A stretch of DNA of 64,000 nt from Prochlorococcus sp. AG-409-J19 (GTDB lineage: Bacteria > Cyanobacteriota > Cyanobacteriia > PCC-6307 > Cyanobiaceae). A program made the translations under genes and the position numbers. The stretch spans positions 100,316-164,315 of the forward strand of contig QCKC01000001.1 in NCBI GenBank assembly GCA_003215635.1, in the 5' to 3' direction. A model generated the notes under the pieces. It was not told where the DNA came from, ran no database searches, and worked only from the letters and a program-made list of their open reading frames with translations. Below are positions 55,092 through 64,000 of this stretch, piece after piece (within the stretch, counting starts at the first letter, position 1; every line of letters begins with the position of its first letter).

Positions 55092-55835
55092 TTAACTGTC
55101 ATTTTTCTCCCCTAAAAATTCAATTATTTCCTTATCTTTAAGACTTTGGGCCTTGCCTGAAGTTATATTTTGAGGATTTCTTCCTTCTGAGATGTCATGC
55201 AAATAACTTTGAAGAGATGAAACTTGATTCTCCAATTGATCAATTCTTTCCATCAAGTTCCTAATCACATTTGCCTCTGCATCAGGTAATGCCGAGTGTG
55301 CCAAAGGATTAATTCTGACCCCACTCTGATGTACAACTCGACCAGGTATCCCAACAACTGTGCTGTCTGCTTCAACATCTCTTACGACAACTGAACCTGC
55401 GCCAATTCTTGTATTTGCCCCAACTTTTATTGCGCCCAAAACCTTTGCCCCTGCACCAACTACTACATTCTCCTGAAGCGTTGGATGACGTTTACCATGG
55501 GCTTTTCCAGTCCCTCCAAGAGTAACTCCTTGATATAAAAGACAACGATTACCTATTTCTGCGGTTTCCCCTATAACAACTCCCATTCCATGATCGATAA
55601 AAACACCTTGCCCAATAGTTGCACCAGGATGAATTTCTATACCCGTTAAAGAACGAGTCATTTGACTCAATAATCTTGGAATTAGTGGCAAACCATATTT
55701 CCAAAGTCGATGACTAACACGATGTAATGCCAAAGCTTGCAAACCAGGATAACAAAGGAGAATCTCAACAAGTCCTCTGGCAGCAGGATCTCTTGCTTTG
55801 ATTATTTCCAGATCGGATTTAAAAGATTTAAACAT
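55092..55835 (-). CDS. cysE: Serine O-acetyltransferase
   Basis: CysE acetylates serine with acetyl-CoA, the first step of cysteine synthesis. The 247-residue protein has an N-terminal helical part and a hexapeptide beta-helix: His-Pro-Gly-Ala-Thr-Ile-Gly-Gln-Gly, then Asp-His-Gly-Met-Gly-Val-Val-Ile-Gly-Glu-Thr and Leu-Gly-Gly-Thr-Gly, all diagnostic. A C-terminal 50-residue polar extension is longer than usual. Stops directly abut the secA stop (convergent, no gap). The gene follows the GntR regulator on the same strand. Confidence 0.97.
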   Translation of the reverse strand: MFKSFKSDLEIIKARDPAARGLVEILLCYPGLQALALHRVSHRLWKYGLPLIPRLLSQMTRSLTGIEIHPGATIGQGVFIDHGMGVVIGETAEIGNRCLLYQGVTLGGTGKAHGKRHPTLQENVVVGAGAKVLGAIKVGANTRIGAGSVVVRDVEADSTVVGIPGRVVHQSGVRINPLAHSALPDAEANVIRNLMERIDQLENQVSSLQSYLHDISEGRNPQNITSGKAQSLKDKEIIEFLGEKNDS

Positions 55836-55858
55836 CCCAACAAATGACTGAGATTATT

Positions 55859-56848
55859 TCAGGAAACAAGCAAACCAATTTCTTTCCTTAATTGCTCAAT
55901 TGTGGCATTACTAAGGTAACTCTCAGCACAATGAACTTGTGGCATTCTAATTAACTGAGAACGATTTTGACGAAGACTATGTTCTACTAAAGGGAGACTA
56001 GGGCTATCACAAAGTACATGACTTGCTGCTCTTAAAAGAGCCAGTAACCGACTACCCACATCAGGAGTAGCAGTCATAAGCAAAAGTTCATTGCCACGCA
56101 TACTGTGCAAAATCACCTCAGCAGCTCTGAGAATGCCTGGGCTGATACTGACAAGTCCTACACAACTACCTGCTCGCAGTTCTTTCAACATGGCGAGTTC
56201 TTCACGAAAATCGTTCAAATCAACTGCAACAGCTCTCACTCCATGAGATTTAGCTAATTCTTCTAAAGGTTGAAGAAAATATCTGCTAGTAACAACAGTG
56301 CCTTTACTTGCACTCTCCAAAACACTTTCCAATTCCTCCATAGGAACAACCTCTACGGGTACATCCAAATGAGGTTGCAATTCCTCTGCAATCAGCATTG
56401 AAGCACCAATATCTTCTCGGGGAGTACTAACCAAAACCCTTGCCCCGCAGCGCAAGCGCCAATCAATTTCTCTTGTCAATAATTCTCTTGTCTGCTGCAA
56501 AGTACATCCAGAATTCAACAATCCATCAACACACTTTCGAACTTCTTGATCTAAATCCTTTACTCCCTTATTGCGAACATGCAAAGGCGTACGCATCTCC
56601 CTGGGCTTTTGCTGGTCCCTTACATAAATACCCGAACCAGCCATTGCTTCAACCACACCATCTGTTTCAAGCTGTCGATAGACCTTGCTAATGGTGTTGC
56701 GGTGCAAGCCGGTTTGCATCGCTAATTGGCGAGTACTTGGTAAACGATGACCAGGAGGATAGTGTCTTGCAGCAATTGCAAAACAAATCTGGTTGTAGAG
56801 CTGGCTCGAAGCGGGGATGTCGCTTTCTTGTTGAATATGAAATCGCAC
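55859..56848 (-). CDS. GntR-family transcriptional regulator
   Basis: A 329-residue regulator. Residues about 8-75 form the winged helix-turn-helix of GntR proteins: Leu-Pro-Ser-Thr-Arg-Gln-Leu-Ala then Leu-His-Arg-Asn-Thr-Ile-Ser-Lys-Val-Tyr-Arg-Gln-Leu-Glu. The rest is an alpha/beta domain of unknown ligand. The start is GTG 56848. It is 23 bases upstream of cysE and could be co-transcribed with it. A matching GntR gene beside cysE is, as far as I recall, common in marine picocyanobacteria. Confidence 0.9.
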   Translation of the reverse strand: MRFHIQQESDIPASSQLYNQICFAIAARHYPPGHRLPSTRQLAMQTGLHRNTISKVYRQLETDGVVEAMAGSGIYVRDQQKPREMRTPLHVRNKGVKDLDQEVRKCVDGLLNSGCTLQQTRELLTREIDWRLRCGARVLVSTPREDIGASMLIAEELQPHLDVPVEVVPMEELESVLESASKGTVVTSRYFLQPLEELAKSHGVRAVAVDLNDFREELAMLKELRAGSCVGLVSISPGILRAAEVILHSMRGNELLLMTATPDVGSRLLALLRAASHVLCDSPSLPLVEHSLRQNRSQLIRMPQVHCAESYLSNATIEQLRKEIGLLVS

Positions 56849-57086
56849 GCCGTTAGGCCAGGTTGCAATGTGGCTACCTTAAGGAGCTACAGCCCCGGTG
56901 ACAATCTCTTGTGTGTCCCATAAAACTGTGACAATTCTGAAACCCAGTGTCTGGCTAGATTCGGAATTTAAGGTCTTAACTAAGCTTGACAAAATTAAAA
57001 CAATTTCCAGCTTTGGACAAGCACTGTATTTGCTAGCAAAGGAAGGAAACTTGCAAAAATCCAACAAATAATCAAGTTCTTGTGGC

Positions 57087-57752
57087 CTACTCCTCTTTTG
57101 TCTTTGTTTTCATTGCCAATTTCTTTTGATTTGATCGATCGGGCAAATTAATTGTTCTTACAGCCTTTGTAGGTTGTGCCTCCTCGACGTCTTTTTTTAT
57201 CAAGGGAGTTTTTCTAGGAGTCAAAAACATAATCATGTTTCTACCTTCACGCTTAGGTGATTGCTGTACCTCAGCTTGTTCTTCTAGATCTTTTGCCATT
57301 CTCTTAAGCAAAGTTTCTGCTAAAGCAGTGTGCTGGATTTCTCTCCCTCGAAAAATCACAGTGCATTTGACCTTATCTCCAGATTTCAAGAAACGTTGAG
57401 CGTGGCCTATTCGAACATCGTAATCATGTTGATCAATTTTATAGCGCATTTTGACTTCTTTTACTTCTGTTTGGTGAGACTTTTTCTTTGCTTCTTTAGC
57501 TTTTTTTTCTTGCTCAAACTTAAACTTTCCATAATCCATTATTCGACAAACAGGAGGATCCGCCTTCTCGCTAACTAAAACCAAATCTAATTCCCTATCT
57601 CTAGAAACCTCCAAGGCTTCCTCTCGTGTGATCACACCCAACTGAGTGCCGTCTGCATCTACTACCCGTAATTTCGGATAAGTAATACGATCATTGATAT
57701 TAGGAAGCTCCCTAACAGGAGCGCGGCGATCAAAACGAGGACGTGGGGGCAT
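57087..57752 (-). CDS. infC: Translation initiation factor IF-3
   Basis: IF-3 binds the small ribosomal subunit and checks start-codon pairing. The 221-residue protein has the N-domain ([10 protein letters not shown] then Val-Arg-Val/Leu-Val-Asp), a Lys-rich linker, and the C-domain with [12 protein letters not shown]. The C-terminal 40 residues are a basic extension. It starts at a normal ATG (57752), unlike the AUU of E. coli. A 59-base gap separates it from miaA upstream on the same strand. Confidence 0.98.
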   Translation of the reverse strand: MPPRPRFDRRAPVRELPNINDRITYPKLRVVDADGTQLGVITREEALEVSRDRELDLVLVSEKADPPVCRIMDYGKFKFEQEKKAKEAKKKSHQTEVKEVKMRYKIDQHDYDVRIGHAQRFLKSGDKVKCTVIFRGREIQHTALAETLLKRMAKDLEEQAEVQQSPKREGRNMIMFLTPRKTPLIKKDVEEAQPTKAVRTINLPDRSNQKKLAMKTKTKEE

Positions 57753-57811
57753 TCAGTACGTTATTTAGAAGAGAAGGCACAAATAAACTAATAGAGGGAT
57801 TTTCATGCCTG

Positions 57812-58726
57812 TTATGACCAGCCTAGACCGACTTGGATCAAAGACATAGCTTCCCTCAGAGGTTCCTCATCATTAAGCCAATGAGGCTTATGTTGTCCAC
57901 GAAACCAGGTACGCTGTCGTTTAGCAAATTGTTGAGTCCTACGATTAGTTATTGCAATGGCTTTCTCTTTACTAATCTCACCATTAAGAAATTGCAAAGC
58001 CTCGCCATATCCAATTGTTTGCAATAAGGGTAGGTCAGTCCCAAATCGATAGATCAACGCCTCAACTTCTTCTAATAATCCATTTGCATAGAGATAATTA
58101 GTTCGCTGCACAATTCTTTCCGTAAGATTAATTGGATCCAGACCTAGCTCAAGAATGCGCCATGAAGGAGCATTTTTTTTTCTCTGACTAGTCATAGTCT
58201 GCCCAGTTGCATAAAGAACTTCCAATGCACGCTGGGTGCGCATTGCATCCGCCTTTGAAATTCTCTTTGCAGACTGAGGATCAGCCATTGAAAGAAGAGA
58301 GTGACAAGTTTCTTGTCCTAGAGAAGCAATTTGCTTTCGGAAAGCTATTTGAGGCGGAACAGCTGGTGGATCAAAGCCACTTATCAATGCCTTCAAATAA
58401 AGTCCACTGCCTCCAACCAAAAAAGAAACTCCGTTTAATTCCAGATCTTTATTCAATAAAGGATCAGCTACCTCTTTAAATTCTTGAAGAGTAATTGGTT
58501 GATCAGGTGGTCGCAAATCAAGCAGTAAATGATTAACGCGCTTTTGTTGTTCTTGAGTTGGCTTAGCTGTCCCTATATCCATTCCTTTGTAAAGCTGTCT
58601 CGAATCAATGTTCAAAACATTGATTCTTAATTTCTCTGCAATTTCTATTGCAAGCCTAGTTTTTCCACTAGCCGTAGGGCCAAGCAAAACAATTAAAAGG
58701 GGTTTTGTTTGTCTTTCAGCATCCAT
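57812..58726 (-). CDS. miaA: tRNA dimethylallyltransferase
   Basis: MiaA adds a dimethylallyl group to A37 of tRNAs reading UNN codons. P-loop Gly-Pro-Thr-Ala-Ser-Gly-Lys-Thr is near the N-terminus, then [15 protein letters not shown], a MiaA hallmark. I use the ATG at 58726, giving 305 residues as in the family; an in-frame GTG at 58768 would add 14 residues. Divergent from gyrB. Confidence 0.96.
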   Translation of the reverse strand: MDAERQTKPLLIVLLGPTASGKTRLAIEIAEKLRINVLNIDSRQLYKGMDIGTAKPTQEQQKRVNHLLLDLRPPDQPITLQEFKEVADPLLNKDLELNGVSFLVGGSGLYLKALISGFDPPAVPPQIAFRKQIASLGQETCHSLLSMADPQSAKRISKADAMRTQRALEVLYATGQTMTSQRKKNAPSWRILELGLDPINLTERIVQRTNYLYANGLLEEVEALIYRFGTDLPLLQTIGYGEALQFLNGEISKEKAIAITNRRTQQFAKRQRTWFRGQHKPHWLNDEEPLREAMSLIQVGLGWS

Positions 58727-58822
58727 GAGGCATTCTGAAGCTACAAAATCGTAACGAGATTGCTCCACAAAGTTCTCTAATAATCATCTTCAAGCCTTTC
58801 GTCAATTTCAATGTTAGATTGA

Positions 58823-60859
<2,037 letters not shown>

Positions 60860-60860
60860 A

Positions 60861-61196
60861 ATGAATAATATTTCATATCTAATTCGATTAAGTTTTTTAC
60901 TTGGTTTATCTTTACTGGGACCTACCAACTTACCCGCAGGAGGAGGAGACGCAAAAGATATACAAATAAGAAGAAACTATCAAGCTGGACCCATATTGGC
61001 CGGTTCAAATTGCACTCTCAGAACATCTCCATTCAACACTGCTCCTCAACTCCATACAGTGAATATTGGTACACCTCTGCAAATTCTTCGATATTTTCAA
61101 GGAGAAGATGGAAAACAATGGATATATGTGCAACTAACTAACTACAACCGTTTTGCAAGTATTAATCTTGCAAAACGTGGATGGGTAAGTGACTGA
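60861..61196 (+). CDS. Small exported SH3-like domain protein
   Basis: A 111-residue protein with an N-terminal hydrophobic signal segment (about residues 5-22) and a mature part that resembles a bacterial SH3 (SH3b) domain: Cys-Thr-Leu-Arg-Thr-Ser-Pro (about 52-58), Ile-Gly-Thr-Pro-Leu-Gln-Ile-Leu-Arg and Trp-Ile-Tyr-Val-Gln then Gly-Trp-Val at the end. These domains often bind cell wall. It starts one base after the gyrB stop and its end overlaps the first crcB. Function unknown. Confidence 0.8.
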   Translation: MNNISYLIRLSFLLGLSLLGPTNLPAGGGDAKDIQIRRNYQAGPILAGSNCTLRTSPFNTAPQLHTVNIGTPLQILRYFQGEDGKQWIYVQLTNYNRFASINLAKRGWVSD

Positions 61197-61575
61197 CAGT
61201 ACAGCCAGCAATTTCATTGCATTCTTTATGGTTGGACTTGGAGGAATAGTTGGATCTTGGACAAGATTAAAGCTAGGGATTCAATTCAAATCTTTACTCA
61301 AGAAAAAATATTGGGCTACTTTTATAATCAATATGCTGGCAACTTTTCATCTTGGATTATTACTTGGAGTACATTCCTCAAGTCACTTGTCGCCTTTGCT
61401 ATTCTTTCTAACTGCAGGTTTTCTTGGAAGTTTAAGCACTTTTTCAGGGTTTACAATTGAGCTTTTAGAAATTTCAATTCAACGAAAATGGAAAACCTTC
61501 TTTTCTTATGCTGCAATATCAGTAATCGGAGGCCTAATAGCTGCTTACCTTGGATATTCTCTTAAATATGCTTAG
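61189..61575 (+). CDS. crcB: Fluoride exporter CrcB/Fluc, subunit 1
   Basis: A 128-residue four-helix membrane protein of the CrcB (Fluc) family, which exports fluoride as a dimer with two opposite-facing subunits. Gly-Leu-Gly-Gly-Ile-Val-Gly-Ser-Trp-Thr-Arg in helix 1 and Gly-Phe-Leu-Gly-Ser-Leu-Ser-Thr-Phe-Ser (about 81-90) are the family's core motifs. It starts at GTG 61189 overlapping the SH3-like gene and overlaps the second crcB by eight bases. The pair probably makes a heterodimer. Confidence 0.92.
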   Translation: MTDSTASNFIAFFMVGLGGIVGSWTRLKLGIQFKSLLKKKYWATFIINMLATFHLGLLLGVHSSSHLSPLLFFLTAGFLGSLSTFSGFTIELLEISIQRKWKTFFSYAAISVIGGLIAAYLGYSLKYA

Positions 61576-61939
61576 AGAAAAAAATACTTTTAAATTTCAA
61601 ATTTATGAATTAATTTATTTGGCAATTGGAGCAGTTCCTGGCGCATTAATTAGATGGCAAATAAACCAAGAATTCTTAGTTAATATTGCGGGAGCTTTAA
61701 TATTAGGTATTATTTTTGGGACTAGTGCTAAGAAACGCCTGCGATTAATAATGGGCGTGGGGTTCTGCGGTTCGCTTACAACATTCAGCAGCTGGATGCT
61801 AAAATCATTTGATTTAATATTGCACGGACAGGTAAATATAGGAATATTTTCTATTGTAAATACATTATTTATGGGTTGTATTATGTCTTACCTTGGCTAT
61901 CAAATTGGATCTCACCTTAATCATTCAAAGCATTACTAA
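61568..61939 (+). CDS. crcB: Fluoride exporter CrcB/Fluc, subunit 2
   Basis: A 123-residue partner from ATG 61568. Helix 1 carries Ala-Ile-Gly-Ala-Val-Pro-Gly-Ala-Leu-Ile-Arg-Trp-Gln, and helix 3 Gly-Phe-Cys-Gly-Ser-Leu-Thr-Thr-Phe-Ser, closer to the consensus than subunit 1. Four hydrophobic segments are visible. Two divergent adjacent crcB genes are the usual sign of a heterodimeric Fluc channel. Its end overlaps the convergent glutathione peroxidase gene by 23 bases. Confidence 0.92.
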   Translation: MLREKNTFKFQIYELIYLAIGAVPGALIRWQINQEFLVNIAGALILGIIFGTSAKKRLRLIMGVGFCGSLTTFSSWMLKSFDLILHGQVNIGIFSIVNTLFMGCIMSYLGYQIGSHLNHSKHY

Positions 61940-62396
61940 TTGCATTCTTTATTTCTTCACTTAAAGGATCGACATTACTCTTAAATCTCTTCAGAATAGA
62001 GCCATCCTTTGAAATAAGAAACTTTTCAAAATTCCATTCCACATCTCCTTTAGGCTCAAATTGATTAAGCGTTGTAAATGGTTCGGTGGTAGAACCTTTA
62101 GCATGAACTTTTTGAAACAACGGAAAGGTAACTTTATACTTTAAAGAACAAAACAACTGGATCTCCTCAAGCGTGCCTGGCTCCTGCGCACCAAAATCAT
62201 TACAAGGAAATGCTAAAACCTGAAAACCTTTGGGTCCATATAGATTTTGCAACTCCTGCAAACCAGCATATTGCTTGGTAAAACCGCACTGACTAGCAAC
62301 GTTAACTATCAAAAGTACTTTTCCAGAAAATTTCCCTAAAGAAATTTCATCTCCAGTGGCTGTCTTAACCAAAAGCTGACTTACGTTCAAAGACAT
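61917..62396 (-). CDS. Glutathione peroxidase-family peroxidase
   Basis: A 159-residue thioredoxin-fold peroxidase. The catalytic Cys37 lies in Asn-Val-Ala-Ser-Gln-Cys-Gly-Phe-Thr; a Cys replaces the selenocysteine of animal enzymes. The second motif is Phe-Pro-Cys-Asn-Asp-Phe-Gly, with Asp where the catalytic Gln usually stands, and the third, Val-Glu-Trp-Asn-Phe-Glu-Lys-Phe-Leu, keeps the Trp and Asn. It would reduce hydroperoxides using thioredoxin or NADPH. Convergent with crcB and divergent from mgtE. Confidence 0.95.
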   Translation of the reverse strand: MSLNVSQLLVKTATGDEISLGKFSGKVLLIVNVASQCGFTKQYAGLQELQNLYGPKGFQVLAFPCNDFGAQEPGTLEEIQLFCSLKYKVTFPLFQKVHAKGSTTEPFTTLNQFEPKGDVEWNFEKFLISKDGSILKRFKSNVDPLSEEIKNAISNALND

Positions 62397-62458
62397 GGAT
62401 TGAGAAATGAATAATGGTACAAATAGTCATACACTATTAAAGCTATTAAAAGCCGCCG

Positions 62459-63856
62459 ATGAATGAAACCACGGGGGCATCAGTCATAAGTGGTCCTCAA
62501 CCTCCAGAAGTAGTAGCCCAGGAACTGGAAGCATTGTTGTCCTCAGGCAACTATGACTCAGTGAAGGTTTTGCTCGAGCCGGTACAACCTGTTGATATAG
62601 CTGAAGCCATTGGCCTCTTGCCACAGATACTGCAAGCTCTAGCCTTCAGGCTACTTACCAAAAATGAAGCTATAGAGGTCTATGAATACCTTGATGCGGG
62701 AGTGCAACAAAGTCTGCTTGATCGCCTCCGCTCTAATGAAGTTCTGGAATTGGTCGAGGAGATGTCACCTGACGATCGTGTCCATTTATTCGATGAACTC
62801 CCAGCAAAAGTAGTTAGACGCCTCTTAGCCGAATTAAGCCCTGAAGAAAGACGCGTAACAGCTCAATTGCTCGGTTATGAACAAGAAACAGCCGGAAGGC
62901 TGATGACGACAGAATTCATAGATTTAAAAGAGTTTCATAGTGCCTCGCAAGCCCTAAATATCGTCAGAAGCAAAGCAACAGAAACAGAAACGATTTATAG
63001 CTTGTATGTAACAGATGCCGAAAGGCATCTAACAGGAATACTCTCTTTGAGGGATTTAGTTACGGCAAATCCAGAAGATTGTATTGGCAATGTAATGACA
63101 CGTGATGTTGTGAGTGTTAGTACACACACTGATCAAGAAGAAGTAGCCAGAGCAATTCAAAGATATGATTTTTTGGCATTACCAGTAGTTGATAAAGAAA
63201 AAAGACTGGTAGGAATCGTTACTGTAGATGATGTCATTGATGTAATAGAACAAGAAGCCACAAGGGATTTATATGCGGCTGGAGCTGTACAGGCAGGTGA
63301 TGAAGATGATTATTTCCAAAGCAATTTGTTCGTTGTAGCGCGAAGACGTGTTGTATGGCTTGCAGTACTTGTTATTGCAAATAGCTTTACTACTCAAGTG
63401 ATTGCATTAAATGACGGTGTTCTCGAACAAGTTGTCTTACTGGCTGCTTTTATTCCCTTATTAATTGGAACTGGTGGAAATGTTGGAGCACAAAGCTCAA
63501 CTGTAGTCATTAGAGGGCTGAGCACCCAAAGGATTCAAGCATTGGGATTGTTTAAAGCAATTTTACGAGAAACTATTGCAGGTGCATTACTTGGGTTGCT
63601 AATGCTTGTAGTAGTTGTTCCTTTTGCTTGGTGGAGAGGAGAAGGACCTCTTGTAGCAGCAGCCGTTGGAATTAGTCTTATAGCAATTACAACGCTTGCA
63701 GCTACAGCAGGTGCAGCTCTGCCATTGCTATTTGATCGAATGGGACTAGATCCTGCCTTAATGTCTGCGCCATTTATAACCACAGCTACAGATGTAGCCG
63801 GAGTAATGATTTATTTGAAAACTGCCACGTGGTTACTACACAACATGGGGGCATGA
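62459..63856 (+). CDS. mgtE: Magnesium transporter MgtE
   Basis: A 465-residue Mg2+ channel. The N-domain (about residues 20-130) carries the helical repeats, Leu-Phe-Asp-Glu-Leu-Pro being a hallmark. Two CBS domains (about 140-265) sense Mg2+. Five membrane helices from about 290 include Gly-Thr-Gly-Gly-Asn-Val-Gly-Ala-Gln-Ser-Ser-Thr, the pore motif, and the final Asp-Pro-Ala-Leu-Met-Ser-Ala-Pro-Phe-Ile-Thr-Thr-Ala-Thr-Asp. The upstream 62 bases are too short for a known Mg riboswitch. A terminator follows. Confidence 0.98.
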   Translation: MNETTGASVISGPQPPEVVAQELEALLSSGNYDSVKVLLEPVQPVDIAEAIGLLPQILQALAFRLLTKNEAIEVYEYLDAGVQQSLLDRLRSNEVLELVEEMSPDDRVHLFDELPAKVVRRLLAELSPEERRVTAQLLGYEQETAGRLMTTEFIDLKEFHSASQALNIVRSKATETETIYSLYVTDAERHLTGILSLRDLVTANPEDCIGNVMTRDVVSVSTHTDQEEVARAIQRYDFLALPVVDKEKRLVGIVTVDDVIDVIEQEATRDLYAAGAVQAGDEDDYFQSNLFVVARRRVVWLAVLVIANSFTTQVIALNDGVLEQVVLLAAFIPLLIGTGGNVGAQSSTVVIRGLSTQRIQALGLFKAILRETIAGALLGLLMLVVVVPFAWWRGEGPLVAAAVGISLIAITTLAATAGAALPLLFDRMGLDPALMSAPFITTATDVAGVMIYLKTATWLLHNMGA

Positions 63857-63860
63857 ACCC

Positions 63861-63885
63861 ATTAGGTAATAATACCTAATTTTTT
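63861..63885 (+). terminator. Rho-independent terminator of mgtE
   Basis: An 8-bp stem (ATTAGGTA 63861-63868 with TACCTAAT 63873-63880) around a 4-base loop is followed by T residues to 63885, four bases after the mgtE stop. Confidence 0.85.
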
Positions 63886-63946
63886 GCTTAAAAGGGCAAT
63901 CAAATGCAGGCTTCACAATTCTTAGTGTTAGTCTTTACAAAACTCA

Positions 63947-64000
63947 ATGAAGTTATCCATGGCCCTGCAGGCAGGTCCTTCCAAGAAGGCTGAATTAGCT
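63947..64000 (+). CDS. Start of a further gene, cut by the window edge
   Basis: From ATG 63947 (or a second in-frame ATG at 63959) an open frame runs to the window end, beginning with a short stretch of Ala, Gln, Gly, Pro, Ser and Lys residues. Only 14-18 codons are visible, so no function can be given. It lies on the same strand as mgtE, after its terminator. Confidence 0.4.
   Translation, partial: MKLSMALQAGPSKKAELA

Noticed and set aside
56879..57067. Minus-strand 62-codon frame between infC and the GntR gene
   Set aside because: Mixed composition with no motif, no clear ribosome site; the gap more likely holds regulatory sequence.

Overview
The window looks like a chromosomal segment of a marine picocyanobacterium, most likely an AT-rich low-light Prochlorococcus. 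This is inferred from gene content and style: a psbZ-like photosystem II gene beside ribH, a cyanobacterial-type SecA, tight gene spacing, and many overlapping starts. No stretch without a gene exceeds about 300 bases; the longest gaps (about 238 bp at 56849-57086, 199 bp at 41447-41645, 189 bp at 8854-9042) show only AT-rich sequence. No CRISPR array, insertion sequence or phage gene was seen.

Layout. (1) 1-1.6 kb is conserved core: psbZ-like, ribH, tRNA-Gly(GCC) with a terminator, and a GNAT acetyltransferase. (2) 1.6-52 kb is almost wholly a cell-surface carbohydrate island. It holds dTDP-rhamnose synthesis (rfbA-C-D-B), a complete KDO activation route (kdsD, kdsC, kdsB, kdsA) with small transferases, and a type I secretion set (HlyD, PPIase-like protein, ABC transporter with degenerate cNMP and C39-like domains). 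It then holds a long, tightly coupled nonulosonic (legionaminic-like) acid operon at 17.3-29.5 kb, followed by an inverted group with an RTX-like repeat protein between two paralogous glycosyltransferases. The rest is TPR proteins and glycosyltransferases, a sialidase-fold protein, a sulfatase-like protein, sulfotransferases, a Wzt/Wzm-type polysaccharide exporter and a rhamnan-synthesis (RgpF-like) protein. (3) 52-64 kb is housekeeping: secA, cysE, a GntR regulator, infC, miaA, gyrB, an SH3-like secreted protein, two crcB genes, a glutathione peroxidase, mgtE and the start of one more gene.

How it fits together. The nonulosonate operon reads as a complete assembly line: CBS-fused nucleotidyltransferase (PtmE-like), 4,6-dehydratase (LegB), aminotransferase (LegC), acetyltransferase (NeuD/LegH), hydrolysing epimerase (NeuC/LegG), NeuB-type synthase (LegI) and CMP activation (LegF/NeuA). 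Added to it is an amidino-forming module: a PP-loop N-acetyl-sugar amidotransferase and a single-chain HisF-HisH protein. The HisF half has lost two aspartates of the cyclase site (Gln131 and Asn177), while the glutaminase half is intact. I read this as a dedicated ammonia-channelling enzyme for an acetamidino sugar acid. A convergent gene of unknown family just after it has a GT42/Maf-like look and may be the transferase. With CMP-KDO, dTDP-rhamnose, sulfotransferases and the Wzm/Wzt exporter, the island probably builds an elaborate charged surface glycan, and perhaps also glycosylates the secreted RTX-like protein.
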